Shown here one piece after another: positions 49,092 through 59,771 of a stretch of DNA of 64,000 bases. Under the pieces are notes generated by a model, which ran no database searches, was not told where the DNA came from, and saw only the letters and a program-made list of their open reading frames with translations. The DNA comes from Harmonia axyridis (lineage: Eukaryota; Arthropoda; Insecta; Coleoptera; Coccinellidae), in assembly GCF_914767665.1 (NCBI RefSeq), contig NC_059505.1, positions 33,973,506 to 34,037,505 of the forward strand, written 5' to 3'. The position numbers and the translations under genes are program-made. The number at the start of each line of letters is the position of its first letter. The stretch's first letter is position 1.

Positions 49092-49699
49092 TCTCTAATT
49101 CATTGCATTTTCATTGAAATTAATGAAATATTTCCATAAATATAATTTAGTGATTTTTGCATTGAAAAATGTTGGTTGGCAGAACTGATTTCTTTAAGGC
49201 AATTTGATGAATTGACAGATAAAGCCGTAGCGGAAAGTTCGGAGTGCCAACATATAATAATAAAATATAACCATGAAAACTGTGCGTTTCTGATATATTC
49301 TCGCACGATTTTGTTCTACAATATGTGGAAGAATGAACGGAATAACCACAGAATTAGAGAAATTCCTTTCTCTAATTCTGTGGTTATTCCGTTCATTATG
49401 TTGGCACTCCGAACTTTCCGCTACGGCTTTATCTGTCAATTCATCAAATTGCCTTAAAGAAATCAGTTCTGCCAACCAACATTTTTCAATGCAAAAATCA
49501 CTAAATTATATTTATGGAAATATTTCATTAATTTCAATGAAAATGCAATGAATTAGAGAAAAATAATGTATAATACTCGTACAGAAGGCTCATTCTACCA
49601 CTCGTTCATTCCAAAACTCGCCACTTCGTGGCTCGTTTTTGAATTTTGAACTCGTGGAAGAATATCAATGCCTTCTGCACTTGTATTATAAATAACTAT
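49092..49699 (+). mobile_element. Rearranged copy of the same element forming a large palindrome
   Basis: The interior appears first inverted (49092-49364) and then direct (49370-49560), followed by the normal right arm. The two interior halves are complementary for about 200 bp. It abuts the complete copy at 49091. Confidence 0.8.
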
Positions 49700-49714
49700 T
49701 CCAGCATTGCTTTG

Positions 49715-50030
49715 AGGAAAGGGAGGATCACGTAGGAGTGTGAAATGGTTCGTTCTATATATAGATATGTAGATATCTGAATTCTGAGTTAGCTTTTTGT
49801 AGAAAATGAGTGTGATGTAATTTTATTTTGTGATGATAGCAACGTTATTGCAATGTGATTTCCAAAATGATTCGAAATTTGTCGACCAAAATATCATTTT
49901 ATATATTAAATTTTAGTTCACATGGAATGGCAATTCTTACTCCGCAGAAGGCTCGTAAGAAGGGCGAGAATGATGCTGACACCAAATATTCGCACAGGTA
50001 AGATATGTATTATCATCTCCTTTCTAGTTG
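49715..50030 (+). repeat. Repeat S, copy 1 (without insertion)
   Basis: Begins 'aggaaagggaggatcacgta' and ends 'catctcctttctagtt'. It matches copy 2 at 50341-51310, which carries a hAT-like insertion. A short frame MAILTPQKARKKGE precedes a donor-like CACAGGTAAGA. Confidence 0.75.
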
Positions 50031-50040
50031 GACTTCCATA

Positions 50041-50152
50041 TTTCAAAATTTGCAACTTATGATTTGCCCACTTTGTCAACGTCAATGTCTTGTGTGAATT
50101 TTTTTTCTGTCAAAGCGTCAGTACAGGTTGTTCTGAGTATTCTGAGATCGAA
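50041..50152 (-). pseudogene. Degenerate extra copy of the Nmdar2 exon found at 42994-43166
   Basis: On the minus strand it reads LRILRTTCTDALTEKKFTQD and onward, close to the true exon's ILRTTCTDALAGKKFTQEIG. It lacks the true acceptor (GATCTCAGAAT context changed), and homology stops before the donor. It lies 5' of the recognised exons, out of exon order, so it is a partial duplication rather than a used exon. Confidence 0.75.
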
Positions 50153-50154
50153 TT

Positions 50155-50311
50155 CAATCTGTGGGTATAAGGGAAATATGTTAGATGGTATTTTCGAAGC
50201 GATAACTTCTATACAATTTTGGCTGCGATATTTCTTTATATGGTGGACTTCCAATACGATGAGTACAGATGAAGTGGCTTTAGTTAAATAAATATAGAAT
50301 GATGGGGTCAT
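50155..50311 (-). repeat. Repeat R, copy 2, fused to the Nmdar2 pseudo-exon
   Basis: Matches 48386-48543. On the minus strand its open frame runs directly into the pseudo-exon at 50152-50041. Confidence 0.6.
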
Positions 50312-50340
50312 TTAAATAATTCCTTTCAAGATTTGCTTCT

Positions 50341-51310
50341 AGGAAAGGGAGGATCACGTAGGCGTTTTTGAAATGGTTCGGTCTAGATCATAGAGTAATA
50401 AGCATAGATTGAGGGAGTATATGCAATTTTTACATGTCCCCAACATGGTTAGATTACGTTGTCGGATTGTGATATATTTTCTAAATCCCAATTTTACTAT
50501 ATCGTTATGAATGTATATTGGATCAAATATAATTATCTGAGTGATTCCCAATCAAATATGCAAATTTAAATATTTGGAATCCGATTTTTTCCTAATTTTC
50601 GAATTTATAATGAGCAGAATATTTATCATTTTCTGTATCTACCTGCCGAAATCCAAGGTTTGTCAACTTTTGCTCTCCTAGTGTCATCGGTTGTTTCACG
50701 TCATTTGGCGCGCTTGAAGTTAGTTTTCTAAATTTCTGATAAATTAAGGTATTTATTCCAATATATTTTGAGTTAATATGAAACGTAGATTCGCTATGGG
50801 ACATAAGAAGTGCGTTCTTTGTGGAGAAACTCGCGAATTGAGTGAAATATCGTATTACTGATATCTTTTCATTTCCGCGCATCATGTCAAATTTGATAGT
50901 TCATGCTGGGGACAGAATTTGCTCACTGAAAATGACATATGCTCCCTCTATCTATGTTTATTACTCTGAGGTCTAGATTATCTGAATTCTGAGTTAGTTT
51001 TCTGAAGGAAATAAGTGTGATGTAATTTTATTTTGTGATGATAGTGACGTTAATACAACGGGATTGTCACAATGATGAAAAATATTCGTAACTTGTCGAC
51101 CAAGATTAAATTGTTCAACCTCATTGTAAGCTTTAAAACATCATTTAATAATATCAATTTTTAGTTCACACGAATACCTTTTTAGAATGGCAATTCTTAC
51201 TCTGCATAAGGATCGTAAGAAAGGCTCAAGTACTAATGAAACTACGAGTATGATGCTGACACCAAAGATTTGAACAGGTAAGGTATGTACTATCTTCTCC
51301 TTTCTAGTTA
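50341..51310 (+). repeat. Repeat S, copy 2, interrupted by a hAT-like element
   Basis: Same unit as 49715-50030, split at 50389-50970. Confidence 0.75.
50389..50970 (+). mobile_element. hAT-like nonautonomous element, copy 2 (582 bp)
   Basis: Ends CATAGAGTAATAAGCATAGA and (inverted) CTCAGAGTAATAAACATAGA, flanked by the perfect 8-bp duplication GTCTAGAT. The uninterrupted repeat S copy at 49715 shows the empty site. Confidence 0.9.
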
Positions 51311-52302
51311 AACTTTCTTTGTTTGTGGAAGCAATGAGATGAAAATGTTGCTGCTTTCAGTTTGACTGAATTTCTTTCATTCAGCACACCAAGCAACCTT
51401 CTTGCCAGCACTCTACATCATACAGGGTGATTCACGAAGACCGTTGGTTAAAATACAAACATTTAAAAAAAAGACTCTAGGTAAATACTTGGAATATAAG
51501 AGTTAAGCTTTGTTGGGTCAAGTAAAAACTCCAGATTCATTCGACGTTCGGTTTTACCGGAAATGATACCAACTTTCGTTTTTTAAATGTAACACCCAGT
51601 TTCTTATTGATAATCAGATTATTCATCGATTTTGACATTTGTAGAAGGTATTGTTTGCATTTTTCTCCCAGAAAATTGGTCATAAATCTGGAAAAATATT
51701 TCAAATTTTCACAAATAGGGCAAAATTTCAATGTTTCAAGATTTTTGCATGAAAATTTATAATTTTTCTGCTTCTATCGGAAGACAAGAGAAAATTCACT
51801 TCTCCACCGTTTATTGAAATTTCAATTGAACATACATGGTGTTTCGAATTCAGTGTCAAGGTCAGCTATGACAAAAACCTGAAAAATAATTTTTTTCATA
51901 TGATTTTTTGTCCGACTAAACTCATAATGAAAAAACACTTCCTTCTTAACTTCCATGTGAATTCAGTACCATGCGCTCCCCCTTGAAGAACTCCTGGATC
52001 CGCCACTGGTTTAAGGTGCGATGTATGTGCTCCAATCTGAGAAGTTATTATCAGTTTCAGTTACAAATTACACCCTCCAGTTAGTTATAAACTTCACGAT
52101 GCCTAATTTAGAAATTATCTACGTTATGACGTCACTAGCGTATACGCTAGGAAATCGTACGATCTACGAATCGAAGCCCTGAAGCGAACACACATTACAC
52201 CAATCCAACTACAACCGTAGATTAAATGAACGAATCAACAATATTCCATGATATTCCCAACTTCTCCCATTCAATACTGGAAATTGAAGTACAGCCAATA
52301 TA
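51311..52302. other. No gene seen; inverted-repeat debris
   Basis: Contains 'acagggtgattcacg' near 51423, which resembles the ends of the foldback elements in the P450 introns, and 'cggttttaccgg'. Otherwise nothing recognised. Confidence 0.4.
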
Positions 52303-53696
52303 CTAACTGACAAAGAAACTGCAACACCCAGAAGAGCTGTTCAAATTTCAAATTTATTTTGGTAAAACATAGATAGTATAGCAAGGAGTAAATGATTGAA
52401 ATTTGGAAAAACAAACGAAGGGTTTACACTTTTTTTCAATTAATTTGTAAATAATGTGTTTGTCACCCGCGATTATCTATACACTCCCCAACACGTCTCG
52501 GCATTGATAGAATAAGATGGTATTTTTGTTCTTGAGGGATATTATCCTAAGCTACCTGTATTTCATGTCTCAGAGCCTCCTAAGTCCATGAGGGCTGGGG
52601 TAAATTTCCAAGACTTCTACCCATGATGTCCCAAACATGCTCTATGGGCGAAAGATCGGGGGATCTTAGCGGTCATGGCAAAAGGTTCACATGGGTCGCT
52701 CCGAAAAAGTTTAAACTAACTGTGGCAACAAGATGTCGGGCATTATCTTGCTGAACTATTGGAATCTCAAGTCGGTTAAGGTAAGGCAGCACATATGTCT
52801 CCATTATTTATTGAAGGTAACGCAGCGCTGTCATAATACTCGAATAAATACTAAAGGTGACCTACTTGCATGTGCAATAGCACCCCATACTATAACGCCT
52901 ACTGTCTGTTGTACATAACGCTCAACATCAAACTGAGGTTCACGTCTTTCTTCCCGACGTTGTCTAACTCTTCTTCGGCCATCATGTGCACCCAGAAAGA
53001 ATCGAGATTCATCAGAAAAGACGATCTGATGTCATTCCACATTTCAATTTTAACGTTCTCTGCACCACTGTAATCGGTGCCGGCGATGCTCAACCGTCAG
53101 AGGTAACACAAGATGATGAATCGTTCGAACAATAACAGGATGGCTTTGTTCTCTTAACCACTCATCAGCCAAAGATCGAGTTGTCGAAAAACGGTCTCTA
53201 ATGGCCATAAGTCTTAGACGTCGATCTTGAACTTCATTTGTGCCCCTTCGAGGTCCAGTGCATACTCTTCATCGATTTTGGGCATTATCAAACCACGCTT
53301 GACAATATCTCATAAAAGTAGTTGGATTTCTTTTCGTACGGTTAGCGATTTCTCGAAATGACAGCACCGTCTCCCGTAGGCAAATAATTCGATCTCTTTA
53401 AATTAAATTCACTCAGCTGGCGATAAATTCCGCGTACACGTGCTCTAGGCATTTCAACAACGAGTAAACATCGACTTTGGATCTCCTCGAACAGCTGGTT
53501 TGTTATGAAATTTGAAAGACTTCCAAAAAGGACTAAAATAATAAGTAACAAAAATTGTTTACATGAAAGGACCTTCACGATTTTTTTCTCTAAATTCAAT
53601 CATTTACTCCTTGCTATACTATCTTTGTTTCACCAAAAAAAAAAAATTGTAATTTAAACAGCAACTTCTGGGTGTTGCAGTTTCTCTGTCAGTTAG
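52303..53696 (-). mobile_element. Tc1-like transposon, full length but dead (1,394 bp)
   Basis: Terminal repeats CTAACTGACAAAGAAACTGC and its complement, inside a TA duplication (52301-52302 and 53697-53698). The transposase on minus starts MPRARVRGIYRQLSEF near 53455 and shows ISRNR, VFSDESRF-type and WGAIAHA blocks, but only in shifting frames with stops. Confidence 0.85.
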
Positions 53697-53721
53697 TATA
53701 TTCATTTCCAATTAGTGTTCC

Positions 53722-54138
53722 CTACCGGATAAAAAAACAACAGGAATCAATACGCAAACGAATGTAGGAAAATACGATAATTGGATCCTTGCCAAACATA
53801 CTATATGCAAAGCTTTTCTTATCGCGCAAAAGAACTAAATCGATGTCCTTTCTACCTAATACACCATGAATGATGTATGACATTGTGTTTCCTGTTTCCT
53901 CCCTATACCGGAGCTTTTGTGTAGGGATTCTATTCCATTTTCCATGAAATTTCCCCTCCTTATTCCTCCCGCACAACAGATCTTTTGCAGCGAGATGCTC
54001 CTCACGTCTATTACCCCATTCAGCAAGAATTCCTTTGTTAATCTTGAAGGAAAATGCCCCTAATTTTTGTAGCATGGGAAATTTTACGAAGAAGTTGAAT
54101 GCAGCGCTTTTGTGCGTTGTTCGGGAAAATATCTTCAT
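53722..54138 (-). CDS. Unrecognised 138-aa open frame
   Basis: Starts MKIFSRTTHKSAAFNFFVKF, basic overall, and ends in a hydrophobic stretch. No family recognised. It lies between a Tc1 copy and a mariner copy. It could be an exon or transposon debris; no splice evidence ties it to Nmdar2. Confidence 0.25.
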   Translation of the reverse strand: MKIFSRTTHKSAAFNFFVKFPMLQKLGAFSFKINKGILAEWGNRREEHLAAKDLLCGRNKEGKFHGKWNRIPTQKLRYREETGNTMSYIIHGVLGRKDIDLVLLRDKKSFAYSMFGKDPIIVFSYIRLRIDSCCFFIR

Positions 54139-54339
54139 AATTGAGGTTGGTATTTGTTGCCAGGGAACCTGATGAATTGGGTATTATCTACCCTGTAACT
54201 TTTTTAATGGTTGTTATTGACAAATTGCTTTGTTTGGAAAAGAAGCATCTTCATCGATTCCGGGAAATATTGTTGGGAAATTGATTTTCCTGTAACGGGT
54301 AGGCGTACAACTTTGGTTCTGCTGGTTTATTCTGAAATT

Positions 54340-55560
54340 TGAGACTTTATTGTGGAAAACTGGTTATACATTTATGATTCAAAGTATTGTCCATCGCTGG
54401 CCACTACTTTATCTCATCTTTAGGGCAGCGTACGAATCCTGCGTTGAAGAAACTGATCATTTTTTGAAGCGATTCACGGATCGATCCAATTTCCCATTCA
54501 ACATTTACAAGTAAGTCTTGACCACTTTCGCAACATGGGGTCGAGTATTGTCATGCTGTAAAATCGTTTTCCTACAACTGCTATGAAAAGTAGCGTATTC
54601 TCCACAGCTTACTCAATTCCAAAACTATGTATTGCTCATACTGTGGGAAATATTATTACCCACGGCACTTTGCCAACACCTCGCTTGGTAGACCAATGAA
54701 ATTGGGATTTGAGTCATTTCTGTAGAAACGCAATAAATTAGCACATACTGTCAACGAAGGCCATTCTGATTTGAATCAAGTCTATTACTTGAATTATTGA
54801 AATTTGTGCAGTTGTAGGAAAAGTATAGTGTGCAACATGTGGAGAAAGTCCTTTTCTCGCTCGTGTGTTTGCGGCACTCGCCTTTCAGGCTCGTGCCACA
54901 AACTTCCACACTCGCGAGAAAAGTTGGACTTTCCCCACTTGTTGCACAATATACTATTTATTATGTCTCCCGTGGTATTGCGGCGTTTGTTTTTCAATGA
55001 TCGTCCTCAACGCATTAATTGTTTTAACTACTCATAATACACTACGCCGAGCTGATCCCACCTAATACTGAGCATGACCTTGGTACCGTGTATATTCGGT
55101 TTGGCAGTCATATTCCTATGATTTTCTGAGCTTGGGATTATCGTAATAAACCCATTTTTTGTCTCCAGTTACAATACGATGCAGAAATCCCTTTCGTCTT
55201 TGCCTTGCAAGCAGCTGTTCATAAGCAAACAAACTCCGATCAACATGTCTCGGCTTCAACTCGTACGGCTCCCAAATTCCTTGTTTCTGAATAATTCACA
55301 TGACTTTCAGGCGTTTTGGAATGGCTTGTGCGTCACTCCAAAGGATCCTGCGAATTATTCATGCGTTTGACACGAGTCTTGATCAAGAAATGCCTCCAAT
55401 TCTGCATCTTCGAAAACCTTCTCTCTTCCACTGGTCTTCATTCTCTAGTTTTGGAAACTGTGACATTTTACAATTTCAATGAGTTGTTGAAGCCTATTTT
55501 GTTCCATTTTCAGCAGTGGTGCAGTTTTTTCTTGACAAATGTCAAAAGGTAACAGTTTCG
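54340..55560 (-). mobile_element. Dead mariner transposon with a nested insertion
   Basis: The minus strand carries mariner blocks: GFLHRIVTGDKKWVYYDNPK, TKPNIHG-like AKPNIHGTKVMLS, WDQLGVVYYE and, near the 3' end, VVASDGQYFE. Frameshifts and stops throughout. The coding region starts near 55520 and is interrupted at 54826-54971. Confidence 0.8.
54826..54971 (+). mobile_element. Small palindromic element inside the mariner
   Basis: The left arm 'agtatagtgtgcaacatgtg' and right arm 'cacttgttgcacaatatact' are complementary, and the inner parts 'ctttttctcgc'/'gcgagaaaag' also pair. No coding capacity. Confidence 0.75.
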
Positions 55561-55608
55561 AAAGGGACAGCTTGGCTATTCAAAATGTAACATCTTATTG
55601 GAAAACCC

Positions 55609-56599
55609 CAAAGAGTAATGAAAATAGAGGGAGAATATGTAATTTTTACATGTCACCAACATGGTTAGATGACGTCGGATTGTGATATATTTTAAAATCC
55701 ACAATTCTACTATATCGTTATGAATGTATATTATATTGAATGAAATATATTTATTTGAGTGATTCCCGATTAAATATGCATTTTTGAATATTTGGGATGC
55801 GATATTTTTCCCGATTATCGAATTTATAATAAGCAGAATATTAATTATTTTCTTTATCTTCCTGCTGAAATCCAAGGTTTGGCAACTTTTGCTTTCCTAG
55901 TGTCACCGGTTCTTTCATGTCGTTTGGCGCCCTTGAAGTTTGTTTTCTGAATTTCTAATATATTTAGGTATCTATTTCAATATATTTTGAGTTAATATGT
56001 AACGTTGATTCACTATGGGACATAAGAAGTACGTTCTTTGTGGAGAAACTAGCGAATTGAGTGAAATATCGTATCAGTGATATGTTCTCGTTTACGTTCG
56101 GTTCATGTCAAATATGAGAGTTCATGTTGGGGACAAAATTTGCTTTCTCTAATTATGTGGTTATTCCGTTCATTCTTCCACATCTTGTAGAACAAAATCG
56201 TGCGAGAATATATCAGAAACGCACAGTTTTCATGGTAATATTTTATTATTACATGTTGGTACTCCGAACTTTCCGCCACGGCTTTATCTGTCAATTCATC
56301 AATTTGCCTTAAAGAAATCAGTTCTGCCAATCAACATTTTTCAATGCAAAAATCACTAAATGATATTTATGCAAATATTTCATTAATTTCAATAAAAATG
56401 CAATGAATTAGAGAAAATAATGTATAATACTCGTACAGAAGGCTCATTCTACCACTCGTTCATTCAAAAACTCGCCACTTCGTGGCTCGTTTTTGAATTT
56501 TGAACTCGTGGAAGAATATCATTGCCTTCTGCACTTGTATTATAAATAACTATACTGAAATTGACATATGCTCCTTCTATCTATGTTTATTACTTTGAG
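55609..56599 (+). mobile_element. hAT-like nonautonomous element, copy 3, carrying a nested element
   Basis: Ends CAAAGAGTAATGAAAATAGA and (inverted) CTCAAAGTAATAAACATAGA. Flanks GAAAACCC/GAAAATAC are a decayed 8-bp duplication. The interior matches copy 2 and is split by a partial long-inverted-repeat element at 56145-56552. Confidence 0.8.
56145..56552 (+). mobile_element. Partial long-inverted-repeat element nested in hAT-like copy 3
   Basis: Interior and right arm of the family at 48544, ending 'cttgtattataaataactat'. Confidence 0.75.
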
Positions 56600-57570
56600 G
56601 AAAATACTGTATTACAGCGTTAATATTGGGTAATTTTTTTTATCTTCTGAATAGTAAATGAGTTCACTCATAACTTTCGCTTCTATCAAACAATTTTTAT
56701 TTCAAAAACACAAGTGAAAATTATCACCACACCCTAAACGAAACGTGGCAGACATAAATTCACGTTTCAACTAGAAATTATCAAATCGTTGCCGTTACTT
56801 CTTCCTGAAATCCCCTAACTTCCACATTAACTTAAAAGCAGACCTATATAGAAGCTCTTTCCTTTTCTTCTCAATACCGAGCAAATCTTCCAACTTCACT
56901 CAAGCTAATGGAAAACTGATATTTCCAATCGGAGCTTGCAGCTCGATAGAACATCCTTCCAACGCGTGATTGAATAGTTCGTATAAACCACTTCAGGATA
57001 TGCAGATTTTCCAATTTATTCCACTTGATTCGAGTTGCATCCCCCTCGAATTCAGATTCAATTCGACCTCAATTGTCTCCAGTGACGACTCGTTGATGTT
57101 TATAGTGGATTATTTTAAGGGGATATAAATTATCAGTTTAGTTAGCGTATTTCTGGTGTATAGAAAGAGTTCACCCAGTATTTTTCGAGCACTCGATCAC
57201 CGAACAACGATATTACACGATATTAGCATTCTTCGAATGGTCTTGTCATTCATGGTAAAATTCAATCCTAGCTATCCATATAAACACGATATTTTTAGAC
57301 AGGAATAACCTACAAACTCAAAGCTTTGAGGATAGGTCGGAGGATATGCCGATTAAGATGAAATATTGTGGAATTAAAATGTTAAGCTTCAGGCATAATT
57401 TATTGTTATCAACCATATCACTAGAAGCATAGAAAATTCAAGAGTAATATGTTAACCGATGAAATATGGACGATCGAGAAGAAATTTTCTATCTATCGCA
57501 TACAGGCTCTAAAGCCTCTGCGATTAATGTTTATGATAAAATAAACTACATTATTATTATTATTTATATA
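56600..57570. other. No gene seen; retroelement tail near the right end
   Basis: No long open frames. 'ggctctaaagcctctgcgat' followed by an (ATT)n run at about 57510-57565 looks like a LINE 3' tail into which the Tc1 copy at 57571 inserted. A promoter or 5' leader for Nmdar2 could be here but cannot be shown. Confidence 0.4.
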
Positions 57571-58995
57571 CTTACTGACAAAGAAACTGCAACACCCAGA
57601 AGGAGCTTTTTAATTTTTCAATTTTGTTAAACATAGAAAGTATAGCAAGGAGTAAATAATTGAATTTGGAGGAAAAAATCGTGAAGGTTTTTTCATGTGA
57701 AAAATTTTTGTTACTTAAATATTACAGTCGTTCTTCGCAAGTTTTTTAAATTTCACAACAAACCAGCTGTTCAGGGAGATCCAAAGTCGATGTTTAGTTG
57801 ATATTAAAATGCCTAGAGCACTTGTAGGCGGAATTTATCGCCAGGTAAGTGAATTTGAAATAGGTCACATTATTGATATACGAAAGCCGAGGTTGTCATT
57901 TCGAGAAATCGCTAACCGTACGAAAAGAAATCCGACTACTGTAATGAGATATTGTCAAGCGTAGTTTGATAATGCCAAAATTGAAAAAGTGTAGGCACCG
58001 GACGTTGAAGAGGCACAAATGAAGTTCAAGATTAACGCCTAAGACTTATGGCCATTAGAGACCGATTTGCAAAAACTCGATCTTTGCCTGATGAGTGATT
58101 AGGAGAACAAGACCATTCTGTAATTGTCCGAACAGTTAACCGCCGGATAAGGTATTTTGGACTGCAGCATTAACGTTCCCATCCTTTGTTGCCTCCGACG
58201 GTTGAGCATTACCGGCAACGATTATAATGGAGCAGAGAACGTCAACATTGGAATGTGGAATGGCATCAGGTCGTCTTTTTTGATGAATCGCTATTCTCTT
58301 TTGGTTCACATGATGGCCGAAGAAGGGTTAGATGACGTCGGAGAGAAAGACGTGAACGTCACTTTGATGTTGAGCGTCATGTACACCGCACAGTAAGCGT
58401 TATGGTATGGGGTGCTATTGCACATGGAAGTAAGTCTCCTTTAGTCTTTAGTCGAGGTAACGTGGCAGTGCTGCGTTACCTTAAAAAAATAGTGGAGCTA
58501 TATGTTCTTCCTTACTTTAGCCGACTCAAAAATCCAATATTTCAGCAAGATAATGCCCGACCTCATGTTGCCAGAGTTATGTTTCAAAGCGACCCAAGTG
58601 AATATTTTGCCACGGTCGCTCAGATCCCCCGTTTTTTCGCCCATAGAGCATGTTTGGAACATCATGGGAAGAAAGCTAAGAAATTTACCCCAGCTCCCAC
58701 GGACTCTGGCGGCTCTCAGACATGAACTACAGGTAGCTTGGGATAGTATCCTTCAAGAAGAAATTAGATCATCTTATTGCATCAATTCCGAGTCGTGTTA
58801 CGGAGTGAATAGATAATCGTGGTGGACAAACACATTATTAACAAATTTAATAAAAAAAAAATTATAAACCCTACGTTCTTTCTCCAAATTTCAATAATTC
58901 ACTTCTTGCTATACTATCTATGTTTTACCAAAAAATTATTTGAAATTTAAAAAGCTCCTCCTGGGTGTTGCAGTTCCTTCGTCAGTTTCAGTTAG
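57571..58995 (+). mobile_element. Second dead Tc1-like transposon, opposite orientation (1,425 bp)
   Basis: Same family as 52303-53696, flanked by TA. The transposase on plus starts MPRALVGGIYRQVSEFE at 57811. Later blocks are VWGAIAHGSKSPLVFSRG, PIFQQDNARPHVAR and SPIEHVWNIMGRKL. Several stops and frameshifts. Confidence 0.85.
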
Positions 58996-59771
58996 TATAT
59001 GTAGAACGATAATTTGAAGCATCGTATGAAATTATGTGACAATCGCGTCAACATCACAAGAAAAATTCAACAGAATATGAAAAAAATGAGGTCAGGATTA
59101 ATGTGAAGTCAGGAACTTTTGGGTGTTCGAAGTTTCCTTAGGATCTGTTTACGCGATCAACAACATTTCCTCGAAACTTGATATCGGTACGATTATAATA
59201 CATCTAGATACATACTTTCATCTAGATCGAATATACAGTTCTGAAATTTTGCAGAAATGCAAAATGTGAATTTCTTGACAAAGGTAAGAACATAAACCAG
59301 CGTTTCGCAAAGTGTTGGGCGCGCACCCAATGTTGGCGCATCTACATGATTTGGGGGAGGGGGGAGGGAGGTTTTGGTCACAAGAAATTGAAAAGAAAAA
59401 GCTAAATACAGAAAAGATATCGAAGACGAAAAGCTAGAGGAATGTAGGAGTGCCTGAATCACTCTTGAATAAAGTCGATTAAAAAAAAATCTATGATCCT
59501 CATAGTTCTCGAGAATCTTCCAAAGAGCATCGAATTTGGGACACCTCATACAATTGTTGAACTAAATTAAAAACTTGATCACTCAGTCACTTAAATGTTT
59601 GCCTATAGCAAAACAGAGAGTGGCTTTACTAATTAAAATATTCGATTATTTCAATTCCCGCCCCTCCCTTACGAGTCGCCCTCGACCTCCCCGGATTCTG
59701 GTTCAGTTTCAACGTTCGCCATTGTCTGGCAAATTTCGAACGGACCTACTTCAACGCCGCTCGTCTGGCAT
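58996..59771. other. No gene seen; possible hAT end
   Basis: 'cagcgtttcgcaaagtgttg' near 59299 resembles some hAT terminal sequences, followed by a G-rich run. Nothing else recognised. Confidence 0.3.

Noticed and set aside
49176..49475. Mirror-image open frames on both strands
   Set aside because: Product of the palindrome; identical words on both strands show it is repeat DNA.
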